Source: Anaeroplasmataceae bacterium (GTDB lineage Bacteria; Bacillota_I; Bacilli_A; Acholeplasmatales; Anaeroplasmataceae). From it: a stretch of DNA of 33,679 nucleotides. Positions 19,392-27,558 of this stretch are shown here, one piece after another. A model generated the notes under the pieces. That model was not told the origin of the DNA and did not search any database. It saw only the letters and a program-made list of their open reading frames with translations. The DNA is taken from assembly GCA_029051735.1 (NCBI GenBank), contig JAIDKZ010000016.1:1-33679 (forward strand). The letters run 5' to 3'. Each line of letters begins with the position of its first letter. Within the stretch, counting starts at the first letter, position 1. The position numbers and the translations under genes were made by a program.

Positions 19392-19982
19392 ATGTTTTGG
19401 AATTTAATTGTTGCATTTTTATTAGCAATAGCTAATGCAATGTTAATCAATAATGTTACCCTTTCAAGATTTTATGGTGTGTGTCCATTTTTGGGTGTTT
19501 CTAAAAAATCTTCATCTGCATTAGGAATGGGACTTGCTGTAACATTTGTAATTGTGCTTGCTGCGGCAATCTGTTGGCCTATATATCAGTTATTAGCTTT
19601 TTGTGGAATTGCCTATATGGATACAATAACATTCATCTTGGTTATTGCTTCCATTGTGCAACTGGTAGAAATGTTTATCAAGAAGTTTTCTCCTTCACTT
19701 TATAAAGCGTTGGGTGTTTATTTACCTCTTATCACAACCAATTGTGCTGTATTAGGTGTCGCACAAGGTAACTCTTCACAAGGATTATCTTTTGGAGCTT
19801 CTATGGCAGAAGCCATAGGAACTGGTCTAGGATTTGCTTTAGTTATATTTGTTTTTTCATGTATTCGGTATCGTCTAGATGCTTCTAATACTCCAAAAGC
19901 GTTTAAGGGGATTCCAATTGCTCTTGCAACTGCTGCTTTAATGAGCTTGGCGTTTTTAGGGTTATCAGGGATGATAGGATAA
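19392..19982 (+). CDS. rnfA: Electron transport complex subunit RnfA
   Basis: NNVTLSRFYGVCPFLGVSKKSSSALGMG, LITTNCAVLGVA. Confidence 0.96.
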   Translation: MFWNLIVAFLLAIANAMLINNVTLSRFYGVCPFLGVSKKSSSALGMGLAVTFVIVLAAAICWPIYQLLAFCGIAYMDTITFILVIASIVQLVEMFIKKFSPSLYKALGVYLPLITTNCAVLGVAQGNSSQGLSFGASMAEAIGTGLGFALVIFVFSCIRYRLDASNTPKAFKGIPIALATAALMSLAFLGLSGMIG

Positions 19983-20206
19983 TGAACCCTTTTCTTGGTT
20001 TGGCCATAGCCATAATAGTTCTTTTGGTGGTTTTGTTTATTGTAACCTATATTTTAAATAAAAGAACTCCTGTTCCAAAGGGATGCGAACAAATAAAAAT
20101 ATCAGAAGAATTTTGTTTAAATTGTACAAATACAGATTGTAAAATACATGAAAAATTAGATTTAGAAAAAGTAAAAAAAGAATTGGAAAGTGAGGATGAG
20201 GAATAA
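19982..20206 (+). CDS. Small Cys-rich single-TM protein inside the rnf operon (NqrM-like by layout)
   Basis: 74 aa: TM helix, then PKGCEQIKISEEFCLNCTNTDC; overlaps the stop of rnfA and the start of rnfB. Confidence 0.85.
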   Translation: MNPFLGLAIAIIVLLVVLFIVTYILNKRTPVPKGCEQIKISEEFCLNCTNTDCKIHEKLDLEKVKKELESEDEE

Positions 20207-20526
20207 TGGAAATTTTGATTGCAGTTGCTATTCTTGCAGGATTAGGCTTAGTCTTTGGATTTGGACTTGCAATAGCAGCCAAGGTTTTATATGTTAAGGT
20301 AGATACTCGTATAGAAGATATTACTGGAATTTTACCTAATGCGAATTGTGGAGCTTGTGGTTATCCAGGATGTGCTGGTTTTGCTGAGGCTATTGTTTCT
20401 CAAACTGCAGAAAATTTGAGCTTATGTAAACCAGGATTAAAGTCTGGAAAACCTGAGGCTATACGTAAGTATTTAGATGAACATCCAAATGAGGATGGGT
20501 CTATTAATCCTATCAAATTAAAATAA
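20206..20526 (+). CDS. rnfB: RnfB, short form (TM plus Fes-type [4Fe-4S] domain only)
   Basis: ILPNANCGACGYPGCAGFAEAIV...LCKPG; ends at 106 aa without 2x[4Fe-4S] ferredoxin domains. Confidence 0.9.
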   Translation: MEILIAVAILAGLGLVFGFGLAIAAKVLYVKVDTRIEDITGILPNANCGACGYPGCAGFAEAIVSQTAENLSLCKPGLKSGKPEAIRKYLDEHPNEDGSINPIKLK

Positions 20527-20532
20527 TAAAAT

Positions 20533-20582
20533 TTTTAAAAGGCATAGAACTGATGAAAAAGACAGATATGCCTTTTAAAATT
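20533..20582 (+). terminator. Hairpin after the rnf operon, probable terminator
   Basis: TTTTAAAAGGCATA / TATGCCTTTTAAAA, 20-nt loop. Confidence 0.6.
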
Positions 20583-20650
20583 ATCAAATAGAAATAAAAA
20601 AATATTTTGTTAATTTCAGAATTATGATATAATAAGCACAGGTGATAAAA

Positions 20651-20917
20651 ATGGTAGAAATGATAAAGAAAAATTTATTAAATATTAGTATAGTTTTTGT
20701 TTATACATTATTAGCCTGCTTGGTTTATGGAATATGGTCATATTCAGCATGGGAACTTTGGTATGTAACTTTGATTATTGTAATTATTTTTGCTGGAGCT
20801 GGCTGTACGTTAGGATATTTTTGGTTAAAAAGCGAAATAAAGAAAAAGAATGAATCTATAAAATCGAATGAAGTGAAAGAAGATTTAAAAGAATCAAATT
20901 CAGTTGAAACAGAATAA
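20651..20917 (+). CDS. Small two-TM membrane protein, unknown function
   Basis: 89 aa from ATG 20651 with AGGTGA RBS; two hydrophobic stretches and a charged tail. Confidence 0.65.
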   Translation: MVEMIKKNLLNISIVFVYTLLACLVYGIWSYSAWELWYVTLIIVIIFAGAGCTLGYFWLKSEIKKKNESIKSNEVKEDLKESNSVETE

Positions 20918-20937
20918 AAATAATGGTATAATCTAAA

Positions 20938-21150
20938 AAGAATCTTAGATGAAAAGACTAAGTAGTCTAATTGGTAATTATGTAGAGAGCTTGTGGAAGG
21001 TGAAAACAAGTTAATTATATTTAGATGAATCTACCTTGGATAAGAAACGTATCCTCTGCGTTAAAGAGTTGAAGTGCTAGTATTTTACTAGAAATAAGGT
21101 GGCACCACGGTAATATCGTCCTTAGGTTTTTAAACTTAAGGGCGTTTTTT
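20938..21150 (+). ncRNA. T-box leader of serS
   Basis: T-box AAGGTGGCACCACGG (21096-21110), terminator CGTCCTTAGGTTT / AAACTTAAGGGCG plus T run; plausible specifier UCU in GAATCTACC; serS follows. Confidence 0.93.
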
Positions 21151-21175
21151 TAAAAAAGAAAAGGAGAAGAAAACT

Positions 21176-22462
21176 ATGTTAGATATTAAATTTGTAAGAG
21201 AAAACCCTGAGTTGGTTAAAGAAAATATTCGAAAAAAATTTCAAAATAATAAATTAGAATTGGTGGATGAAGTAATTCATTTAGATAAACAAATTAGAGC
21301 TTTAAAAGCAGAAGGAGAAGCATTAAGGGCTTCAAGGAATGATTTAAGTAAACAAATTGGAATCTTAATGAAAAATAAAGAAATTGAAAAGGCAAATGAA
21401 ATAAAGGAAACTGTTACAAAAAATAATTTACGAATTGCTGAAATTGATCCTTTACTTGATGAATTAACTAAAGAATTAAATAGTAAAATGCTTGTTATAC
21501 CTCAAATTGTAGATGAAACTGTTCCTGTTGGTAAAGATGATAGTGAAAATGTGGAAATAGAAAAATTTGGCGAACCCATCGTTCCTAACTATGAAATTCC
21601 TTATCATGCAGATATTATTGCTAGATTTCAGGGATTAGATAAGGATGCATCAGGTAGAACAAGTGGAAATGGTTTTTACTATTTAATGGGCGATGTTGCT
21701 CGTCTTCATTCAGCTATGCTAAGTTATGCGAGAGATTTTATGATTGGGAAAGGATTTATTTATTGTATACCTCCATTTATGATTCGCTCTGATGTAGTTA
21801 ATGGAGTTATGTCTTTTGCAGAAATGGAAAATATGATGTACAAAATAGAGGGAGAGGATCTTTATTTAATTGGTACATCTGAACATTCTATGATTGGTAG
21901 ATTTAAAGGACAAATTGTAAAGGAGCAGGATTTGCCAATCACTCTTACCTCCTATTCGCCTTGTTTTAGAAAAGAAGTTGGTGCCCATGGAATAGAAGAA
22001 AGAGGAATTTATCGTGTACATCAGTTTGAAAAGCAAGAAATGATTGTTATATGTAAGCCTAGTGATAGTATGAGCTGGTATAATAAAATGTGGAGTTATA
22101 CTGTAGAATTTTTTAGAAGCTTAGATGTGCCTGTTCGCACCTTAGAATGCTGCACAGGTGACTTGGCAGATTTAAAGGTTAAATCATGTGATATTGAGGC
22201 TTGGAGTCCTAGACAGCAAAAGTATTTTGAGGTGGGATCTTGTTCAACTTTGGGAGATGCTCAAGCTAGAAGACTTGGAATTCGTACTAAGGGAGAGGAT
22301 GGTACTTATTTAGTGCATACATTAAACAACACAGTCCTTGCAACCCCAAGAGGATTAATTGCAGTTTTAGAAAATAATTATAATGAAGATGGAAGCATCA
22401 GCGTTCCTAAAGCTTTACAGCCTTATATGGGCGGTACACAAATTATAAAGCCAATCAAATAA
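21176..22462 (+). CDS. serS: Seryl-tRNA synthetase
   Basis: MLDIKFVRENPELVKENIRKKF, coiled-coil arm, TSEHSMIG, CFRKEVGAHGIEERGIYRVHQF, NNTVLATPRGLIAVLENN. Confidence 0.97.
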   Translation: MLDIKFVRENPELVKENIRKKFQNNKLELVDEVIHLDKQIRALKAEGEALRASRNDLSKQIGILMKNKEIEKANEIKETVTKNNLRIAEIDPLLDELTKELNSKMLVIPQIVDETVPVGKDDSENVEIEKFGEPIVPNYEIPYHADIIARFQGLDKDASGRTSGNGFYYLMGDVARLHSAMLSYARDFMIGKGFIYCIPPFMIRSDVVNGVMSFAEMENMMYKIEGEDLYLIGTSEHSMIGRFKGQIVKEQDLPITLTSYSPCFRKEVGAHGIEERGIYRVHQFEKQEMIVICKPSDSMSWYNKMWSYTVEFFRSLDVPVRTLECCTGDLADLKVKSCDIEAWSPRQQKYFEVGSCSTLGDAQARRLGIRTKGEDGTYLVHTLNNTVLATPRGLIAVLENNYNEDGSISVPKALQPYMGGTQIIKPIK

Positions 22463-22464
22463 GA

Positions 22465-22493
22465 AAACTCTAGAATATAAGAGTCTAGAGTTT
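22465..22493. terminator. Hairpin downstream of serS (possibly bidirectional)
   Basis: AAACTCTAGA / TCTAGAGTTT; minus-strand side is followed by TTTTCTTATTT. Confidence 0.6.
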
Positions 22494-22663
22494 GTTCTAT
22501 AGGGGGGTAATATTTATCGACTTTCTTTTTAAAGGGGTTATCATGTCGATGGTATTTTATTTTGATTGCTCCTTTCTGTCCTTTAGACACTTATAGTATA
22601 CTAAATAAATATAGTACAATAATATGTAAATTATGTGAAATTATTGAAAGGAATTAGTAAATT

Positions 22664-23506
22664 ATGTTCTTTGCAGATGAAATAACTAAAATAGACTGGA
22701 ATGCTTTATGGAATACACTTGTAAACTGGTGTATGACAACAGGTGTAAAGTTTATTATTGGTTTAATTTTATTATTTATTATTTTTAAAGTTGTAAATAT
22801 ACTAACTAAAAAGTTATACAAAAGGTTACAAAAGAAACAAGCGGATGAAACTTTATCTCGAGTAGGAACACAAGCCTTACGATTTGTTCTTAAAGGTATT
22901 GCTTTGGTTTGCTTTATAGGTTATGTTGGAATAGAAACTGCATCTATATCTGCATTGATTGCCTCTTTAGGTGTGGCACTAGGGCTTGCTCTACAAGGAT
23001 CATTATCTAACTTTGCTGGAGGTATAATAATCATTGTAATGCGTCCATTTAGAATAGGAGATAAGATTACTACAAATGGAGAATCAGGTACTGTAGAGGA
23101 TATTCATATGTTTTATACAGTATTAGTCACTCCAGATAATAAAGTCATTCATGTTCCTAATGGATCATTGGCAAATAATGTTATCGTGAATACTTCTATT
23201 AAAGAAACAAGAAGAGTAGAAGTGGTAATGTCTATTTCTTATGATACAGATCTTAATAAAGCTACAAATCTGATTCATGAAGTATGTAGAAAAAATGCCT
23301 TGATTTTCAATGATCCAGAACCATATGTGGGAATTAAGGAATACTCTGCTTCTAGTGTTGATTTAAATATTCGTGTTTGGTGTAACAATAAAGATTATTG
23401 GACAATTAATAATTATTTATTAGTTGAAATTAAGCAATCTTTTGATGAAAATGGTGTGGAAATTCCATTTAATCAATTAGAGGTTGCAATTAAAAATAAG
23501 GAATAA
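22664..23506 (+). CDS. MscS family mechanosensitive ion channel
   Basis: GVALGLALQGSLSNFAGGIIIIVMRPFRIGDKI is MscS pore/beta-domain typical. Confidence 0.95.
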   Translation: MFFADEITKIDWNALWNTLVNWCMTTGVKFIIGLILLFIIFKVVNILTKKLYKRLQKKQADETLSRVGTQALRFVLKGIALVCFIGYVGIETASISALIASLGVALGLALQGSLSNFAGGIIIIVMRPFRIGDKITTNGESGTVEDIHMFYTVLVTPDNKVIHVPNGSLANNVIVNTSIKETRRVEVVMSISYDTDLNKATNLIHEVCRKNALIFNDPEPYVGIKEYSASSVDLNIRVWCNNKDYWTINNYLLVEIKQSFDENGVEIPFNQLEVAIKNKE

Positions 23507-24435
23507 TGATGAAAAAAATTAAATTATTTATTATAACGATTTTACTTCTTACCTTGATTTGTTCTTGTCAAAAAAACCAATATACAGAAATTAATCTGGA
23601 TAGTGGTGAAGTTTATCAAATTTATAAAACAAAAGATAAAGAAGAAGTGAAAGAAATATTTCTAATGCTTAAAGATGCAGCATTGAATCGACCTAATTTT
23701 AATGGTATTGAAATCAAGTTGAATTCTAAAGCAGAAGGCAATCTTTCTATAGAAAATAATGAAATTACCAATGTTGAAATAAAATATGATTTAACTTTAG
23801 ATGGAAAGTCAAATTTAAAAAAATTCTTATTTGATGGAACAATCAATATAGAAGGCTATACAAAGTCTAGATCTCCTAGCTTATCTGTTGATGCTAAGCA
23901 AAAAATAATTGGCAATTTAAAAAATGATACTACAAACCTTTTTTTAAATGGATGATATGAATCAAATGAAAATAAAATCAATATAAAAAAGAAATTGGAT
24001 ATTTCTGATTTTACCAAGAAGTATCATGCAATTATTATTTCAATTTGTGATATTTTGAAATATAAAAAAATTTCAGAAATTGTACCTGAAATCAATGATT
24101 TTGTCAAGACGTATGCAATTGCAATCACTGAAACAAAAAAATCTAGTTTCACTGCTCAATTTACCTTTCCAATCCATCAAAAAAATATAGATTTATTTAT
24201 TGAGATATCATCTGAAACTCTTTTGCCAATCAACTTATCTTTTAATTTAGATGCTATACTTATTGAGCATTTGAAAAAAGAATATATTGAGAAGTATTTA
24301 ACAGAATCTGTAGATATTAATAAAGCATCCTTTGAATTGAATGTAAAATTATCTTATGGAAATTACACAATTACTGAATTATCTGATGCTGAGAAAGAAG
24401 AATATACTTACTTAAAAAAAATAAACCTCCAGTGA
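23506..24435 (+). pseudogene. Putative lipoprotein gene interrupted by an in-frame TGA (23953-23955)
   Basis: ORFs 23506-23955 and 23995-24435 share a frame; between them is one TGA and no other stop. Signal-peptide-like N-terminus ending LLTLICSC. Confidence 0.7.
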
Positions 24436-24450
24436 GAACTGGAGGTTTTA
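24424..24450. terminator. Bidirectional terminator shared by the lipoprotein and tetR genes
   Basis: AACCTCCAGT-gaga-ACTGGAGGTT with T-rich flanks on both strands; overlaps the end of the + strand ORF. Confidence 0.85.
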
Positions 24451-24969
24451 TAAATGTAAGGAAGAAAAATAAGCTTGAGTAATTTGTTCAGGAGTTTCTT
24501 TACAACCAGTGGTAATCCAATAATATATCACATTGTAAAGAGCACCTGCATAAGAATAAAAAGGGTACTTATATAACTGTTTTTCTTGTTTTAAATCAGT
24601 ACTTTCAATGATGTATGTATTCATAGCATCCAAAAGCATTTGGCCTAATTTAATATTAAAAAGTAGTTGAAATTCTTGTTGATATTGATAAACATAATAA
24701 AATGTTCGCAATACATTTTCATATCTTGCAATATGTGCTAAATCAGCAGCATATTTTTGTTTATAATTATTTAAAAGTGAAATAAGGTAGTATGATATTA
24801 CATCCTCCTTTGTTTTAAAGTTTCGATAAAAGCTTGCTCTAGCTACTCCAGCTTTATGTACCAATTCAATGATTGTGATTGATTCTAGACTTTTTGTTTC
24901 TAGTAATAAAAATAAAGCTTTTGCAATTGAATTCTTAACTTCTAGGTTTAATTCATACCGTTTATCCAT
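24448..24969 (-). CDS. TetR/AcrR family transcriptional regulator
   Basis: ITIIELVHKAGVARASFYRNFKTKEDVI HTH; ATG at 24969 with GGTAGGA RBS. Confidence 0.92.
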   Translation of the reverse strand: MDKRYELNLEVKNSIAKALFLLLETKSLESITIIELVHKAGVARASFYRNFKTKEDVISYYLISLLNNYKQKYAADLAHIARYENVLRTFYYVYQYQQEFQLLFNIKLGQMLLDAMNTYIIESTDLKQEKQLYKYPFYSYAGALYNVIYYWITTGCKETPEQITQAYFSSLHL

Positions 24970-24999
24970 AGACAAATCCTACCTTTTCTGTCTCATATT

Positions 25000-25017
25000 T
25001 GTTATGTATAATTGACA
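25000..25017. promoter_or_regulatory. Imperfect inverted repeat in the divergent tetR/hydrolase intergenic region
   Basis: TGTTATGTATAATTGACA (TGTnAnnTATAnnTnACA). Confidence 0.35.
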
Positions 25018-25047
25018 TGCTTTATTATAGCATAAAGGAGTTTAATT

Positions 25048-26238
25048 ATGAAGAAAATAATAAAAAGAGTTTGTTTAATTGCTTTACTTGTTTTATTGGT
25101 TATTTTAGTTGGAGGAACTTGTACTATATATGGAGTTTGGCATAATGAAATAAATACAGCTTTTTCCTTTAAAAAAATAAGAAGTAGAAATGATGAACAT
25201 AAAGATGGTGCCTTATATGAGATGAAGGTTCATGGAGACTATTATTTTGAAGAGTTTTTAGAAAAAGGAGTTAGTTCTGATGCTGAACTAATAAGCTATA
25301 TTACAAGTCATATTACAAAGGGATTAATTCCTATGAAAATTTCTGAAAGTGAAATTGCTTGTTCTGCATTTACAGCTCAATTAGAAAATGGTGATCGAGT
25401 TTTTGGTAGAAATTATGATTTTGATAAAACAAATACTTGTATTGTAAAAACCAATCCTAAACATGGATTTAAATCTATTTCAACAATTGATTTACAATTT
25501 TTAGGATTAGATGTAAATAAAGATGTAAAAGGATTAATGAATCGAATTACAGCTTTAGCTGCTCCATTTGTACCATTAGATGGCATAAATGAGAAGGGCG
25601 TTTCATGCGCAATATTTATGTCCTATCAGGGTGGGGATAAAACAATTGCGACTAACCAAGATACAGAAAAACCAGACATTACTTCTACAACTATGCTTAG
25701 ATTAATTTTAGATTATGCAGATTCTGTTGAAGCAGCAGTAGAACTAGTGAATCGCTACGATTTACATGATTCAGCTCAAACAAGCTATCATTATATGGTT
25801 GCAGATAGCACAGGGAAAAGTGCAATTTTAGAATGGGTAAATGGAACAGATAAGACAGATAATGATGGTAAAAATAGAAAGTTAGTTGTTACCTATAATG
25901 ATGATGATAGTCATATAGGAACAAGAGAAGCAGAATCTGATTTTCAGTGGATTACGAATTTTATTATCCAACCGAATTACTATGAAACAGATGATGAAAA
26001 GCCAGGATTTGATCGTTATAATATTATTTATGATGGATTAAAGTCCACAAATGGTATTTTAAAGGATGAAGGGACTGCAATGCGTATATTACAAAGTGTA
26101 GGTCAAAGATATTATAAGGAAGGGCATGATGGTTGTACAGTACATAGTGTGGTGTATAATTTAACTAAAAAAACTTCTTATTTCATTCCTAATGAAAATT
26201 ATTCAGATGAATCAGCTAAATTTTATTATAGTTTATAA
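25048..26238 (+). CDS. Linear amide C-N hydrolase (choloylglycine hydrolase-like Ntn-hydrolase), membrane anchored
   Basis: N-terminal TM; CSAFTAQLENGDRVFGRNYDF, NEKGVSC, YHYMVADSTGKSAILEW. Confidence 0.88.
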   Translation: MKKIIKRVCLIALLVLLVILVGGTCTIYGVWHNEINTAFSFKKIRSRNDEHKDGALYEMKVHGDYYFEEFLEKGVSSDAELISYITSHITKGLIPMKISESEIACSAFTAQLENGDRVFGRNYDFDKTNTCIVKTNPKHGFKSISTIDLQFLGLDVNKDVKGLMNRITALAAPFVPLDGINEKGVSCAIFMSYQGGDKTIATNQDTEKPDITSTTMLRLILDYADSVEAAVELVNRYDLHDSAQTSYHYMVADSTGKSAILEWVNGTDKTDNDGKNRKLVVTYNDDDSHIGTREAESDFQWITNFIIQPNYYETDDEKPGFDRYNIIYDGLKSTNGILKDEGTAMRILQSVGQRYYKEGHDGCTVHSVVYNLTKKTSYFIPNENYSDESAKFYYSL

Positions 26239-26245
26239 TAAAAAT

Positions 26246-26278
26246 GGACAAAGGAAATTTCCTTTGTCCTTGATTTTT
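26246..26278 (+). terminator. Rho-independent terminator after the Ntn-hydrolase gene
   Basis: GGACAAAGGAAATTTCCTTTGTCC then TTGATTTTTT. Confidence 0.85.
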
Positions 26279-26811
26279 TAATAATTTTCTGGATAAATTT
26301 GAAAGAAGCTTTTCAAGTGTGCACAAACAGGACAAACCTCTGGAGCTTTTTTTCCATAATGAATATGACCACAATTACGACATTGCCAAGCTTCTTCATC
26401 TAATTTTTCAAATACCTCACTATTTTCTAAATTAGATATTAACTTGTTATAACGCTCTTCATGATGTTTTTCAATGGCAGCAACTCCGCTAAATAAACGC
26501 TCAATTTGAATAAACCCTTCATCTTTTGCAGTTTGAGCAAATTCCTTATACATTTTTGACCATTCAAAATTTTCTCCACTTGCTGCTGTTTGAAGATTGT
26601 GAAGTGTATCATTTAAAAGTCCTAGTTGTTTAAACCATAGTTTTGCATGTTCTAATTCATTATTTGCAGTATAAGTAAATATTTCTGCAATTTGCTCATA
26701 TCCTTCTTTTTTTGCTTTATCTGCAAAATAAGAATATTTTGCAAATGCTTGAACCTCTCCTGTAAATGCTGTCATTAAATTTTTATATGTTTTTGAATCT
26801 TCTAATTTCAT
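26278..26811 (-). CDS. Rubrerythrin
   Basis: Ferritin-like domain (AFTGEVQAFAKYSYFA, EKHHEERY) plus rubredoxin CRNCGHIHYGKKAPEVCPVC. Confidence 0.96.
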   Translation of the reverse strand: MKLEDSKTYKNLMTAFTGEVQAFAKYSYFADKAKKEGYEQIAEIFTYTANNELEHAKLWFKQLGLLNDTLHNLQTAASGENFEWSKMYKEFAQTAKDEGFIQIERLFSGVAAIEKHHEERYNKLISNLENSEVFEKLDEEAWQCRNCGHIHYGKKAPEVCPVCAHLKSFFQIYPENY

Positions 26812-26925
26812 ACTAATCTCCTTTTCTTAATTTTAATATACCCCATAGCCATTTGTGTTATACTAACAATCGTATATTTTTATTTTAGAAAGATTAGTAT
26901 TTTATTGAATTTATAAAAATAATGC

Positions 26926-26953
26926 TTGAAATAATAAAAACTTGTGCTATAAT
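26926..26953 (+). promoter_or_regulatory. Promoter of tRNA-Gly
   Basis: TTGAAA (26926-26931), 16-bp spacer, TATAAT (26948-26953). Confidence 0.75.
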
Positions 26954-26972
26954 AATAATGCAAAAAAAATAT

Positions 26973-27047
26973 GCCGCAGTAGTACAACGGTTAGTACCTA
27001 TGCTTGCCATGCATATGATGACGGTTCGATTCCGTTCTGTGGCTCCA
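26973..27047 (+). tRNA. tRNA-Gly(GCC), CCA encoded
   Basis: Acceptor GCCGCAG/CTGTGGC, anticodon loop TTGCCAT, T-arm ACGGTTCGATTCCGT, 3' TCCA. Confidence 0.96.
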
Positions 27048-27097
27048 AGGAAATCATTAAATTTAGGAAGGTCAAATTCTAAATTTTAGATATGGAG

Positions 27098-27146
27098 AAA
27101 GGTTGATTTATCAAGATATTTTAGTCTTGTAAGGTCAACCTTTTTT
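27098..27146 (+). terminator. Terminator of the tRNA-Gly transcript
   Basis: AAAGGTTGA...CAAGA-loop-TCTTG...TCAACCTTT then Ts. Confidence 0.85.
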
Positions 27147-27234
27147 CTTGTTTTTAAAGTCATTTTTCAATAATGGACTAACACCTGAACGGTATTGAAA
27201 TTATTTTGTTCTATTTAACAAATGAAAAAAAATT

Positions 27235-27531
27235 TTATTTTTGAGATGATGCTTTAATAGTTTCTTTGATTTCATCTAATTCATTCATAACATCATCTAA
27301 AGTATTTGCATTCTTTGGGCTGTTGATTTGACTCTTATATTGTTTTTCTAACTCTTTAATTTTATTAGAATGATCCATCAAAAATGCTGCTGTAAAAAAT
27401 ACTAATAAAAATAAAATCAAAGAAACTATTATTGCAAAAATAAAAAATGTTTTTTCTTTAACATATATTGTATTTGATGCTGCAATTTGAGAAGACAGTT
27501 CTAGCCAAATGCCTTTTATATTTGTTAACAT
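27235..27531 (-). CDS. Small single-TM protein with C-terminal charged helix, unknown function
   Basis: 98 aa, one strong TM, located just downstream of hflX on the same strand. Confidence 0.7.
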   Translation of the reverse strand: MLTNIKGIWLELSSQIAASNTIYVKEKTFFIFAIIVSLILFLLVFFTAAFLMDHSNKIKELEKQYKSQINSPKNANTLDDVMNELDEIKETIKASSQK

Positions 27532-27558
27532 TGTTTTACCTCCTTTTTCATCTGATTT

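Noticed and set aside
22501-22560. Known riboswitch upstream of mscS
   Set aside because: No recognised riboswitch consensus; reported only as an unexplained element.
23953-23955. UGA recoded as Trp (genetic code 4) or as selenocysteine
   Set aside because: All conserved genes here are full length under code 11, rnfG ends at TGA, and no SECIS-like structure was evident after the codon. Nonsense mutation or leaky readthrough is more likely.
26973-27047. tRNA-Gly as an integration site of a mobile element
   Set aside because: No duplicated tRNA 3' end or integrase found in the downstream sequence; neighbours are ordinary chromosomal genes.
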